Made by a program: the position numbers and the translations under genes. Below the pieces are notes generated by a model that worked only from the letters and a program-made list of their open reading frames with translations, was not told where the DNA came from and did not search any database. A stretch of 64,000 bases of DNA from Anaerolineales bacterium UBA6055 (GTDB lineage: Bacteria; Chloroflexota; Anaerolineae; Aggregatilineales; Phototrophicaceae): positions 44,382 through 108,381 of the forward strand of contig DIYL01000006.1 in the NCBI GenBank assembly GCA_002428985.1. The letters are read 5' to 3'. Shown here piece by piece: positions 40,850 to 49,431 of this stretch; position 1 is the first letter of the stretch, and every line of letters begins with the position of its first letter.

Positions 40850-43168
40850 ATGGAATTGTTTTTAAGTTATGTGCCGGATGAAGCTGATAATTTAGATACT
40901 GTACTCGATGTACTCGATAAAACTGGGTATTCAGTACAGTACGATTACGAGACGATTGCACAAACAAATTGGCAGACCGCTATCGTCAATCGCATGAGGC
41001 AGACCGAAGCCCTCCTCGCAGTGATTACTCCCCAAACTGTCCAATCAGAATGGTGTCATTGGACAATTACTGTTGCCAAACATCTCGATAAACCAATTGT
41101 GCCGATTATGATACGCACAGCCGAGATTCCTGTCTCGATACAGGGCAGTTTATTGCTGGATCTAAGCGATGATAACGAAACCTCATTGGCGGTTTTTCAA
41201 CAAGCTCTACAAAATATGAGGCAACCTCAAGAGCGGGTAACACAGCCTGTCCCAGCCGTTAAACGTGATAAAGCTCGCGAAACAGATGAATATCGTGCTG
41301 TGGATGGCATGTTACGTGGCGGTCAACGAGACACCGAAACATCAGAATATTATGAAATTAACCGTGAGATATTCTTCCTAATTCAACCGTTAGTTGAGGA
41401 TGCATCAACTGTCTATATGCCGCTACTCTCATCACAAGAAGAACTGCTTCCCACATGGCAGAAAATTTTTGATGCGCATATGTGTGTCTTTAATCTATCG
41501 ACCATTGATACACAGGGATGGATTGAAGTTGGCATAGCTGTTGCGCTCAGTAAACCGTTGCTGTTGGTTGCCAGCACCGATGAAATCCTGCCGCGCGTTT
41601 TAGAACAGTACAATATTCTACGCTATCAAGCGGTGAACGACCTAGAGCCCCAGTTTGCAAAATTAAAAGATAATGGATTCTTCACAATAAAGAAGGCAAA
41701 CGGATATTGTCATCTGTGCGAGGCAGTATCCTGCCCTGCATTGGAACGCCGTGTGGATAATCAAGCCTATAAAGTGATTACTGATAGTCGGATGTTATGG
41801 CAGGGATTGTTGGGGACGTTACGCAATACGATTCAAGAGATTGCAACAGCAAATCCTGCCTATTCTTCGGATCGCTCCCCGACTATTTGTGACTTGCGCG
41901 CCTCAATCATGGAAAGTAAGTTTATCCTCACACATTTGGATTATATTCAAAACCCGATCAACCTGATTTATCTGGGCTTAGCGATGGGGCATACCAAACC
42001 ATGGCTGATGCTGTATCAGCGCGGGAACAATCTACCGACGATATTAGAAGCTGTCAGCAAAGTCGAAGATATAGGAATTTCTGATTTAGAAGACCAGCAG
42101 ATGCGTAATATTGAGCAATTTCTACATGCTGTTTATGGGACTCGTACACACTCAAATAAACCAGATACGGCACCGCAGTTTGCATGGCAGTCATTAATGG
42201 CTAAAGCCAAAGCCCAGATGACATCGCCTCAAGAAGGGCGCACCGAGATGCTTAAAGGCAAGCTGATGATTGCGCGGATTGATGGTGATGAAATTGTGGA
42301 TAAGCTGTTTTTACCAGAAGATGACCCAACGCTTGTCTTCGGGCGTGAAGGGGGCAATGTACAAGTTGACCTCGGCAGTAAATATGCGTCGCTTATGCAT
42401 TTCCATATTTACGAGAGTGGTGAACGGTATTTTGTTGAAGATCTCGGCAGTCGTAATGGTACATATCATAATGGCACGTTGCTCCGTCGCAATACACCGA
42501 CAGAACTTTACCTTGAAGATATGGTCATGGCAGCTGGCGCGAGTTTCCTCATTTGGGATGAACGCCCACTAACGTATGCACCACAAAAATTGGGATTCGT
42601 CAAAGGGACGGGCAGTAATTATCAAATCCGCCTAAATATCCCCCCACCAAACGGACTTGTCTCCCTGAATCAATCAATTGGCTTGCAAGTTATGTACCAA
42701 AATCATCGGGGGGCGATGAAAAAAGCGCGTTTCGAAACACAATCTTATTATCCATTCGGGCAGATTCTTAAAGCTCTTGTCGAGGGTCTGGATTTACCCA
42801 AAGGGAGCTATCAACTGCACTATCATCATCAACGTCTGACACCCGATAGTAGCCCGATGCAGATGAACTTGCGCCCCAATACCGTGCTGGAAATCACATC
42901 CGGTACGAATAAAGGGCAAAACGCGATGAATACGGTGGTGCGGGCAATAGATCATTGTGAGCGGGATTTGGTGACTGAGCAAGGCCAACGGAAATATCGC
43001 GATGGTTTCAGATATGCTGAGCTCGGCGAGCTATACAAGATTGCGTATCGAAATTTGTATAACGAAACACCCGAAACAATTGACGAGAGTTTGTTTGATC
43101 GTCTAGTGTGCCCAACATGTCAGCAACCTTTATATCCAGCGCTAAAAGTGGCGATTAAACGCCGTTAA
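40850..43168 (+). CDS. TIR-like / FHA / ubiquitin-like multidomain protein
   Basis: 772 residues; AGGA lies ~9 bases before the ATG. Residues 1-95: TIR_2-like fold ('LFLSYVPDE', 'SEWCHWTITVAKHLDKPIVPI'), but T72 stands where the catalytic Glu is expected. Residues ~165-280 and ~320-420: two Rossmann-like segments ('MCVFNLSTIDTQGWIEVGIAVALSKPLLLV' and 'KFILTHLDYIQNPINLIYLGLAMGHTKPWLML') like nucleoside-deoxyribosyltransferase/TIR-type folds. ~470-570: FHA ('VFGREGG', 'SLMHFHI', 'GSRNGTYHNG'). ~590-684: beta-grasp, ubiquitin/YukD-like ('FGQILKALVEGLDLPKGSYQLHYHHQRL'). C-terminus: 'CPTCQQPL'. Cytosolic signalling scaffold is likely; the function is not known. Confidence 0.8.
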   Translation: MELFLSYVPDEADNLDTVLDVLDKTGYSVQYDYETIAQTNWQTAIVNRMRQTEALLAVITPQTVQSEWCHWTITVAKHLDKPIVPIMIRTAEIPVSIQGSLLLDLSDDNETSLAVFQQALQNMRQPQERVTQPVPAVKRDKARETDEYRAVDGMLRGGQRDTETSEYYEINREIFFLIQPLVEDASTVYMPLLSSQEELLPTWQKIFDAHMCVFNLSTIDTQGWIEVGIAVALSKPLLLVASTDEILPRVLEQYNILRYQAVNDLEPQFAKLKDNGFFTIKKANGYCHLCEAVSCPALERRVDNQAYKVITDSRMLWQGLLGTLRNTIQEIATANPAYSSDRSPTICDLRASIMESKFILTHLDYIQNPINLIYLGLAMGHTKPWLMLYQRGNNLPTILEAVSKVEDIGISDLEDQQMRNIEQFLHAVYGTRTHSNKPDTAPQFAWQSLMAKAKAQMTSPQEGRTEMLKGKLMIARIDGDEIVDKLFLPEDDPTLVFGREGGNVQVDLGSKYASLMHFHIYESGERYFVEDLGSRNGTYHNGTLLRRNTPTELYLEDMVMAAGASFLIWDERPLTYAPQKLGFVKGTGSNYQIRLNIPPPNGLVSLNQSIGLQVMYQNHRGAMKKARFETQSYYPFGQILKALVEGLDLPKGSYQLHYHHQRLTPDSSPMQMNLRPNTVLEITSGTNKGQNAMNTVVRAIDHCERDLVTEQGQRKYRDGFRYAELGELYKIAYRNLYNETPETIDESLFDRLVCPTCQQPLYPALKVAIKRR

Positions 43169-43181
43169 CCGTCATCAGAAA

Positions 43182-43217
43182 ATCTGTCGTGGAACAAGCA
43201 CTTCATCCACGACAGAT
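43182..43217. terminator. Hairpin between convergent genes
   Basis: An 11-bp perfect stem (43182-43192 with 43207-43217), 14-base loop, 14 bases after the multidomain gene stop and 16 bases before the convergent VOC gene stop. No long T run, so termination strength is uncertain. Confidence 0.5.
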
Positions 43218-43232
43218 ACGCTCAAGTGGCAA

Positions 43233-43664
43233 CTATGCGTCGAATTCTTCTTTCCCAATATCAGTATATTGTTCTACAAATGCGCCTTTAGGCGGGATAA
43301 GTTTGATGATGTCGAGTAGCACACCATTCGGATCACCTGTAATGAAGTGGCGTTGTCCCCAATCTTCATCGCGTATGTCTCGGTGAATGGGAAGCGCGTT
43401 GTCTTTACAGTGTTTGTAGAACAGATCCACATCTTCGACTTCGTAGTTGAGTAGGAGACCTTGTGCTGGTTTGTGGAATCCGTCCGGAACACTCGGATGC
43501 TCATAATCGAGCAGTGCCAGTTGTGTTCCATCATCTTCACGCAACAGGCTGATGTACCAATCCGCTTCAAAGGTAATAACATAGCCAAAGTGTTGCACAT
43601 AGAAATCACGGGATTCTGCAAGTTTTTTTGTGCCAATTACAGGGTAGAATGAGTTCAATTGCAT
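43233..43664 (-). CDS. VOC (glyoxalase/bleomycin-resistance) family protein
   Basis: 143 residues; AGGAGAGG lies just before the ATG. One VOC module: 'FYPVIGTKKLAESRDFYVQHFGYVITFEADWYISLLRE', 'GLLLNYEVEDVDLFYKHCKD' and 'EDWGQRHFITGDPNGVLLDII'. Candidate metal ligands or remnants are near E109-H116, but a full metal triad is not evident. The family includes dioxygenases, isomerases and drug-binding proteins. It is divergent from a TetR gene across 106 bases with two strong operators, so it is likely the target of that repressor. Confidence 0.85.
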   Translation of the reverse strand: MQLNSFYPVIGTKKLAESRDFYVQHFGYVITFEADWYISLLREDDGTQLALLDYEHPSVPDGFHKPAQGLLLNYEVEDVDLFYKHCKDNALPIHRDIRDEDWGQRHFITGDPNGVLLDIIKLIPPKGAFVEQYTDIGKEEFDA

Positions 43665-43708
43665 GGTTGCCTCTCCTATGGTTTATTGTGTGATTTTGAA
43701 CATGTTAA

Positions 43709-43756
43709 TTTACATACAGTCTGCATGTACGTATAATACATACACTGTGTATGTAT
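43709..43756 (+). promoter_or_regulatory. TetR promoter with two palindromic operators
   Basis: TTTACA (43709-43714), a 17-base spacer and TATAAT (43732-43737) form a strong promoter toward the TetR gene. A 19-base palindrome (43711-43729, one mismatched pair) overlaps the -35 side, and a perfect 21-base palindrome (43736-43756, arms ATACATACAC) overlaps the -10 and start point. Arms share ACATACA. This fits autorepression and control of the divergent VOC gene. Confidence 0.75.
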
Positions 43757-43770
43757 GTCAAGAGGGTAAA

Positions 43771-44361
43771 ATGAGTAAAAATCTAAAAGTCGAACAGGGT
43801 GAACAAACCACCCGCGAATTAATCGAGATTGCCCGTCAAATCTTTAGTGAAAAGGGCTATGCTGATACATCTACGACTGAAATTGTCAAACAAGCCGGGG
43901 TGACTCGTGGTGCGTTGTATCATCATTTTGATGGTAAAGAGGGGTTATTTCGGGCTGTGTTTGAGTCGATTCAAGAGGGCATCGGTCTAGCAATTATGAC
44001 GGCTGTTGAGCAGAGCGATAACGAGTGGGAGCAACTCATTCACGGATGCCAAACATTCATCGCTGAATGCGCCAACCCACAAATTCAACGGATTGTCTTG
44101 ATTGATGCACCGAGCGTCCTTGGGCGTGAGACATGGCGCCAAGTCGATGAAGCCACAACCACCCGTTTACTAGCAGAACAACTCCAAGCAATGCACGAGG
44201 CAGGCAAAATTAAGGTGCGCTCACCACAAGCCATGGCGCATCTATTGGCGGGTGCAATGAACGAAGCGGTCTTGTGGGTGGTTGAAGCTGAGGACAGCGA
44301 ACAAGCACTCAAAGATGCACAGGCAGAAATTGAAGTCCTAATTGAAGGATTACGAACATAA
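43771..44361 (+). CDS. TetR/AcrR family transcriptional regulator
   Basis: 196 residues from the ATG at 43771, with AGAGGG upstream. The longer open frame back to 43663 runs through the operators and is not used. The N-terminal helix-turn-helix is classic: 'TRELIEIARQIFSEKGYADTSTTEIVKQAGVTRGALYHHFDGKEGLFRAVFE'. The C-terminal ligand domain ('IQRIVLIDAPSVLGRETWRQVDE', 'MAHLLAGAMNEAVLWV') resembles the TetR_C_33-like group. It binds the palindromes in front of it as a dimer and releases on binding an unknown ligand. Confidence 0.92.
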   Translation: MSKNLKVEQGEQTTRELIEIARQIFSEKGYADTSTTEIVKQAGVTRGALYHHFDGKEGLFRAVFESIQEGIGLAIMTAVEQSDNEWEQLIHGCQTFIAECANPQIQRIVLIDAPSVLGRETWRQVDEATTTRLLAEQLQAMHEAGKIKVRSPQAMAHLLAGAMNEAVLWVVEAEDSEQALKDAQAEIEVLIEGLRT

Positions 44362-44362
44362 G

Positions 44363-44869
44363 ATGATCTATCAATTACAATGGGAGAGCATACTGTCGTT
44401 TGCCAATGCCGACGATTATGCCCACCTCAAAACATGGAAACTACCCACACCAATCGAGTATTGGACGGCGATACCTGTCGCACTAAAAGTTGGCGCACAA
44501 CAGAGTGATGTGATGGGATTACACAGCATCATGGTTTGGTCGACTACAGTTCTCGATAACCTTAAACCGAGTATCGGTGATGCCATCCAAGCGTTGCCAA
44601 TTCACCTTGATGCCGACATCTATTATGCGATTCATATTTTGAAGTTTTTGGATTGTCTCGATGCAGAAAAAAGCCAATTCCGACGTTTTAAAAATCGCAA
44701 CATCGGCGTTGAAGCATACGTTTTAGAACAGACATGTATCGGGGATGTGCCACTATTCACAATTCCAGACGATGGTTACTCGGCGGTTTTTGTGTCGGAC
44801 GCGATCAAACAAGTGATAGATCATGCAGGCTGGACCGGGGTTTCGTTTGTTGAGGTGTCCCTTAGCTGA
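44363..44869 (+). CDS. Imm11/DUF1629-like protein
   Basis: 168 residues starting one base after the TetR stop. The C-terminal part 'VPLFTIPDDGYSAVFVSDAIKQVIDHAGWTGVSFVEV' resembles the end of DUF1629/Imm11 immunity proteins ('...F.VS...K..ie.a.ltG..F'). The rest ('LPTPIEYWTAIPVALKVG', 'MGLHSIMVWSTTVLDNLKPSIGDAIQALP') fits loosely. Imm11 proteins neutralise toxins of contact-dependent systems, but no toxin gene lies next to it. Either an orphan immunity gene or a member with another role. It ends inside the convergent gene by 8 bases. Confidence 0.55.
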   Translation: MIYQLQWESILSFANADDYAHLKTWKLPTPIEYWTAIPVALKVGAQQSDVMGLHSIMVWSTTVLDNLKPSIGDAIQALPIHLDADIYYAIHILKFLDCLDAEKSQFRRFKNRNIGVEAYVLEQTCIGDVPLFTIPDDGYSAVFVSDAIKQVIDHAGWTGVSFVEVSLS

Positions 44870-45200
44870 CGGATTGTACAATTTGCGTGATGATGACAGC
44901 AATCGCAACTGATAAGGCGATCAAAAACCATGCGATAAACCGTCCGGATTCTTGCACGAGGGTGGTCTCTTTTTCTTCGACATTGACCTCACCGAGCAAA
45001 TCGACATAAAAATCGAGGTTCACTTTGCCCTTGGTTAGACGCGCCTGATACGCGGTGCGATCAACAACCAGCCATCCGCTGTCTTCACTATCCCAATCAT
45101 CACCCAACCGCGCACGGATCGCTTCTTCGAGCCGTTGTTTGGCTTCATTTGGCTGGATCGGATCGAGTTCGTCGTCAGGATGTTGTTGTGTCAAAGTCAT
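44862..45200 (-). CDS. Hypothetical tail-anchored protein
   Basis: 112 residues from the ATG at 45200. A soluble N-terminal domain (~80 residues, 'RLEEAIRARLGDDWDSEDSGWLVVDRTAYQARLTKGKVNLDFYVDLLGEV') is followed by one C-terminal transmembrane helix ('GRFIAWFLIALSVAIAVIITQIV'). No family recognised. It resembles small proteins with a single wHTH-like domain and a tail anchor. It overlaps the convergent Imm11-like gene at the 3' end. Confidence 0.6.
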   Translation of the reverse strand: MTLTQQHPDDELDPIQPNEAKQRLEEAIRARLGDDWDSEDSGWLVVDRTAYQARLTKGKVNLDFYVDLLGEVNVEEKETTLVQESGRFIAWFLIALSVAIAVIITQIVQSVS

Positions 45201-45821
45201 ATAAAAACACCAAATTGTCACTGTCAGATATTCGCTTGAGTTTACCTGATGTTAGCTATCTAGTGTAGGTGTGGCACTTACTCGCATGCATTTTATAGCA
45301 GTCGTATTGAAACTCTACAAATTGCTTAACTTAGACAAGACAAGGCCTAGCGACTGTGATTGTTCGTTGATTCCATTATATTTGCCGATCTGATAAATCT
45401 GCTTACCCAAATATGATTAATTGATTCTACTTATGTTTAATATCTGTAAGATGGTTTTGTTTCTAGTGATAATCTTGTTCGAGGATGGTTATAATCACGT
45501 CTCAATTGATTGACTGAATAGAACATTTGATCTATGATAAAATCATTGTTTAATTTTTGTTACATCGGAGGGTGATGGCAAAATTATCATAACATTGATC
45601 AACATATATAAAGGCGTGACAGAGACCGGAGTCGTAACCAAATCTCTGCCACGTGATTGCTGATGAACAACATATTGTTGTACATCTCTCACCTATATAT
45701 ATCAGATGCGGAAACCTATAGCAAGTAGTCTGTTGGTTAGATTTCTGTTTGGATACTAATTCTATCTAATGAACTGACCTAGCGGATAACACTCAAATGA
45801 AAAGTATATGGAGAAGATAAA
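45201..45821. other. Long AT-rich leader region with hairpin
   Basis: 621 bases without a gene. It contains a hairpin of 10 pairs with one mismatch (CGTGACAGAGA at 45615-45625 with TCTCTGCCACG at 45643-45653) about 170 bases before the 637-residue gene. No T run follows, so a leader structure is as likely as a terminator. Confidence 0.45.
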
Positions 45822-47735
45822 ATGATCCAAAGTCTACGACAGGATGGATGTAAGTTATATGCTAAGGATACCAATGGTGATTGGTATGAATTCGCTGATC
45901 TTAGTCAGTGTAGTCCTGATATCATTATTCCCGGAGAAAACGGGAATCAGAAACGCTGTAATACCGCTTCATATTTTGCAGATCAATATTTTCAGGGTGT
46001 TTTCAATGAATCAATCCTTAAGTGGCAAGATTCAAATGGAGATGTTGCTGAATTTATTGATTTTGTGGCAACTGCGGCAGTAGGCATAATTGGTGCGGTA
46101 GTGGTTGTAGGAACTGCTGGGGCTTCCTTACCTGTGTGGGCAAGTGTATTTGTTGCCACGGGTACGTTGACTACAGTTGCCTCTACAGGGGCTCCATCTG
46201 TAGCTGATGTTATCACTGACAAACTAGCAAATGCAGATGTATCTTTAGCAGAAATCGAGGCTAGCGATGGATTTTGGCCCGAAGTAAAACGTCGATTGTA
46301 TTGTGTTATGCCTACACATGGTAAAATAGATCGAACAGTTCTCGAACTATTTGCCCAAGAAGTTGAACAGATTCCAAATAAACTTGAGGCTGGGAAAATT
46401 CTTGGAACCATGATTCGTACTTTGGATGTGAACACAGCCAATAAAATTGCGCAATACGCAAATACCATTAACACAGGTGTATTGGCTGAATGCCAAGTCG
46501 GAGCTAACTGTGATAACCCTTGTGATCTTAGCACCAATACAAGTGGAGCATCTGTTACCCTCAAAAATGGTACGTCCAATACATGGATTATAGAAAGCCC
46601 AGCGACAGGTGACTTCCAAGTAACAGTCAGTACACCATTTACTACCCACACATGTCAAATTCAATCCGTAAACTTAACATCTGGTAGTCTTGAGAATAAT
46701 AGCGGACTTCCAATTGGTAATGTCTATATCGCAGAGACAAATCGAGGAAGTCTATTAAACACATATGAAGATCTTGAAGGTAAGTGCTTTACAAATATCT
46801 TCTTAACTAGTGAACTAGCATTCCAAGTCGAAATCACACTGGTAGATTGTGGTGCAGAGTTACCTCTGCCTGCATCAGGATGTGCACTACACACTGGTGA
46901 TGGTATACCAGAGATACTACTTGAGTCAGGTACATATGGCGCATACGATAATGTATATTTGCTGTTTGACGGACAATATCCAAACCTTGGCCCTGATGAC
47001 TGGCACGAATACTATCTGAGTGATTCAAATGCCTGTTGTAGTCTAATCCAGTTACCAATCTCATCATCGGGCGAAGTACCACCACCAGATCCACCAGAAT
47101 ATGGTATTCTACCGACCGAAACCGAATACAAAGACTGTAACACAGGACAATGGATAGATCTGACAACAGGCTTACCCAAAGAAGGTGAAACGCCACTCGA
47201 ATTCAACGCGATTCGCTTCAAAGGTAATTATGCGATTCAGGTGGCACTCGTTCCGGCTTTTTTTGATTGGCCATATGTGTCGGATTTTGCCGAGAGTCCA
47301 AATGGTTGGAACGCGGGTGAACTAGATGGCAATCCCACGGCAGATTACATTAGCGACAATTGGCGATATACTGACATCAATTACAACGATATATACTACG
47401 GGCGTTTTTTGTCAATATCGGTTGATTTTGCAAATCCTGTCACAATCACCGAGGTTACATTAAACTATGACTTTTATGCAGGTGGGTATGGAACGCCTAA
47501 CGCCGTAATAAGAGCGTACTATCAGGGTGCGATTGTGTCTGAGCATAGGCGCGATACTGTAAATGGGACTGACCTAGTAATGCAGATGACACCCAATACA
47601 CTGGTTGACCGTATCTACTTGTGGTTTAGATCAACTGTTGGTGCACCTAGTTCTGTAGAGGGTTATGCAGGTGTCATTAACATTAATGGAATTACTATAT
47701 CAGGAGATGGATCATTTCCAACAGAGTTAACATGA
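45822..47735 (+). CDS. Orphan 637-residue protein, possibly phage-structural in origin
   Basis: GGAGA lies ~7 bases before the ATG. There is no signal peptide at the N-terminus, which reads 'LRQDGCKLYAKDTNGDWYEFADLSQC', a pattern seen in putative tail/structural proteins of phage-like islands (my recollection, not a search). Residues ~80-125 are hydrophobic and Gly/Ala/Thr-rich. From ~235 on, beta-rich segments with many paired cysteines, a Pro-rich linker (~415-430, 'PPPDPPEYGILP') and a final jelly-roll-like domain ('ITEVTLNYDFYAGGYG', 'VDRIYLWFRS'). Flanking gaps of ~600 and ~360 bases isolate it. Function unknown. Confidence 0.6.
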   Translation: MIQSLRQDGCKLYAKDTNGDWYEFADLSQCSPDIIIPGENGNQKRCNTASYFADQYFQGVFNESILKWQDSNGDVAEFIDFVATAAVGIIGAVVVVGTAGASLPVWASVFVATGTLTTVASTGAPSVADVITDKLANADVSLAEIEASDGFWPEVKRRLYCVMPTHGKIDRTVLELFAQEVEQIPNKLEAGKILGTMIRTLDVNTANKIAQYANTINTGVLAECQVGANCDNPCDLSTNTSGASVTLKNGTSNTWIIESPATGDFQVTVSTPFTTHTCQIQSVNLTSGSLENNSGLPIGNVYIAETNRGSLLNTYEDLEGKCFTNIFLTSELAFQVEITLVDCGAELPLPASGCALHTGDGIPEILLESGTYGAYDNVYLLFDGQYPNLGPDDWHEYYLSDSNACCSLIQLPISSSGEVPPPDPPEYGILPTETEYKDCNTGQWIDLTTGLPKEGETPLEFNAIRFKGNYAIQVALVPAFFDWPYVSDFAESPNGWNAGELDGNPTADYISDNWRYTDINYNDIYYGRFLSISVDFANPVTITEVTLNYDFYAGGYGTPNAVIRAYYQGAIVSEHRRDTVNGTDLVMQMTPNTLVDRIYLWFRSTVGAPSSVEGYAGVININGITISGDGSFPTELT

Positions 47736-48099
47736 TTGTTAAGTTATAGCAATAACGAGTATAAATAGAGTACATCAAGTTCAAGCTTCTCACATTGTGA
47801 AGGGCTTGGATTTGCTTCCACGAGTTGACCGCTATAATCTTCTGGAAATCTCCAGCGCATATGATCTCGATATTTATGATATAGGGACAAAACTGGAAAA
47901 TTTTGGTTATTGCCCTCGGGTATTCTATAATGCGGCTATGTGACCGACTCAAACAAAAACGACCTGTGAAAGCGGATCCATAAGCACCCAGTTAAGAAGA
48001 ATCGAGACCCAAAAGTTGAAAAGTAGCTGGTCTCGATTTTCTTTTGGACTTTGTATCGAGAGTGCGGGATATTAAGCTTTCGACTCTAGCGCGAAAGTC
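47736..48099. other. Gap with decayed coding sequence and terminator
   Basis: About 360 bases. An open plus-strand frame 47742-47946 without a proper start reads protein-like ('DRYNLLEISSAYDLDIYDIGTKLENFGYCPR') and may be a gene remnant. A terminator lies at 48000-48038, then the 3' part of a broken TIR gene. Confidence 0.35.
48000..48038 (+). terminator. Terminator hairpin
   Basis: AATCGAGACC-type arm pairs with GGTCTCGATT (perfect for 10 pairs, 48000-48009 with 48029-48038), 19-base loop, followed by TTTCTTTT. It terminates plus-strand transcription from the 637-residue gene. Confidence 0.7.
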
Positions 48100-48231
48100 C
48101 TATCCCTTCACTAGCTTGTCTACATCGCGGAAGACTTTATTCAGGTTAGTTTTCTGAACAAGTGCATTATACAGCCGACGACTCATATCAGCGGAATCAG
48201 AGCGACGGTATGAGATAAAGGTTTGTGGCAT
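48046..48231 (-). pseudogene. TIR-domain gene fragment with in-frame stop
   Basis: From the ATG at 48231 the minus strand encodes 43 residues, 'MPQTFISYRRSDSADMSRRL' then 'VFRDVDKLVKG', and a TAG at 48102-48100. The reading frame continues as 'DFRARVESLIS', exactly the segment that follows in TIR_2 domains ('DVD..p.G.DFR..v...i'). The amber codon therefore replaces a normal residue. Downstream, the frame soon leaves homology at the terminator near 48038. This is a decayed TIR gene that has lost most of its length. Confidence 0.75.
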
Positions 48232-48293
48232 GGTTGTTACCAGTTGCAATAAACGACTCGTAAATTATGACACATATAAGGGAACTATGCAAC

Positions 48294-48318
48294 GAAAACA
48301 GGCGAGTAATCCCGCCTG
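48294..48318 (-). terminator. hemB terminator
   Basis: On the minus strand CAGGCG/CGCCTG (48299-48318, 8-base loop) is followed by TTTT, 13 bases after the hemB stop. Confidence 0.65.
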
Positions 48319-48330
48319 CGATTGTCTAAA

Positions 48331-49371
48331 TTAACCCATCCATTTAACCGCATCTTTAGCGAAATAGGTAATAATCATATCGGCTCCGGCACGTTTGATG
48401 CTGGTGATACTTTCCAGCGCTGTCCGTTCGAGGTCGAGCCAACCGCGCTCTGCCGCCGCATGAATCATCGCAAACTCACCACTCACTTGATATGCTGAGG
48501 TCGGTAGATCATAGTGACGTCGCAAATCACTCAAAATATCGAGGTAAGGTAACGCGGGTTTCACCATCAGCATATCCGCACCTTGTTCGACATCGAGCGC
48601 AATTTCTTTGAGGGCTTCGCGTCTATTGGCGGGATCCATCTGATACTGACTCCGGTCACCAAAGCTTGGTGGACTTTCAGCTGCGTCACGGAATGGACCG
48701 TAAAACCCGCTCGAATATTTAGCGGCGTAGCTCATCACTGCTACTTGCGATTGATGATTATTATCCAATGCTTGCCGTATCGCTGCGACCATGCCATCAA
48801 TCATGCCCGACGGCGCGATAATATCTGCACCTGCTTCTGCATGAACCACCGAGGCTTGTTCTAGTAATTCAAGCGTCGGGTCATTGAGGAGATAGCCTTC
48901 CGGCAATTCGGGGTTATAGTGGTCGTTATCCGGCATATTGATAATGCCACAGTGACCATGATCGGTATATTCACAGAAGCACATATCCGAGATCACAACC
49001 AGATCCGGTGCTGCTTCCTTTATCGCACGGATTGCCTGCGGGACGATGCCTTCTTTGCTAAAGTTATCGGTACCACACCAATCTTTATGTTCGGGAATAC
49101 CAAATAAAATCACTGCTGGAATCCCAAGGTCGGCGATGTCTTTCGCTTCTTCGGCGAGTTTATCAACCGAGAGTTGAAATTGCCCCGGCATTGATGCGAT
49201 TGGGCGTTTTTCATCCTCGCCAAAGCGCACAAATAGCGGAGCAATAAAATCATCTGGCGTGACAATTGTCTCGCGCACCATCCGGCGGATACCTGTAGAT
49301 AGGCGCAAGCGACGCGGACGTATCGTTAAGGGACGGTTTTCTGTTTTTTCAGTCATGATAGGTTCATCCAT
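48331..49371 (-). CDS. hemB: Porphobilinogen synthase (delta-aminolevulinic acid dehydratase)
   Basis: 346 residues from the ATG at 49371; the ATG at 49356, with GGATGA upstream, is an alternative. It condenses two 5-aminolevulinate molecules to porphobilinogen, the first common tetrapyrrole step, in the cytosol. Visible signatures: 'RPRRLRLSTGIRRMVRET', the zinc-binding three-Cys motif 'CFCEYTDHGHCG', Schiff-base lysines in 'SYAAKYSSGFYGPFRDA' and 'MVKPALPYLDI', and 'YQVSGEFAMI'. Length is normal. No other heme genes lie nearby, so it is a stand-alone locus. Confidence 0.97.
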   Translation of the reverse strand: MDEPIMTEKTENRPLTIRPRRLRLSTGIRRMVRETIVTPDDFIAPLFVRFGEDEKRPIASMPGQFQLSVDKLAEEAKDIADLGIPAVILFGIPEHKDWCGTDNFSKEGIVPQAIRAIKEAAPDLVVISDMCFCEYTDHGHCGIINMPDNDHYNPELPEGYLLNDPTLELLEQASVVHAEAGADIIAPSGMIDGMVAAIRQALDNNHQSQVAVMSYAAKYSSGFYGPFRDAAESPPSFGDRSQYQMDPANRREALKEIALDVEQGADMLMVKPALPYLDILSDLRRHYDLPTSAYQVSGEFAMIHAAAERGWLDLERTALESITSIKRAGADMIITYFAKDAVKWMG

Positions 49372-49431
49372 AACAATCAAATTTAAGTGACACTGATAGT
49401 ATCATAGGCGATTCTTATCACCCACAGGAGT

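Noticed and set aside
43663..43770. Longer TetR protein starting at 43663
   Set aside because: The extra N-terminus would be encoded by the promoter and operator palindromes, whereas the ATG at 43771 has a good ribosome site and the expected N-terminus.
45992..46651. 219-codon open frame on the minus strand opposite the 637-residue gene
   Set aside because: It lacks a ribosome site and its composition (Ala/Val/Thr-rich with no domain) reflects the antisense of a real coding frame; the plus-strand gene has a good start and a coherent protein.
47950..48000. Possible tRNA-like sequence
   Set aside because: No cloverleaf with acceptor and T arms could be formed.
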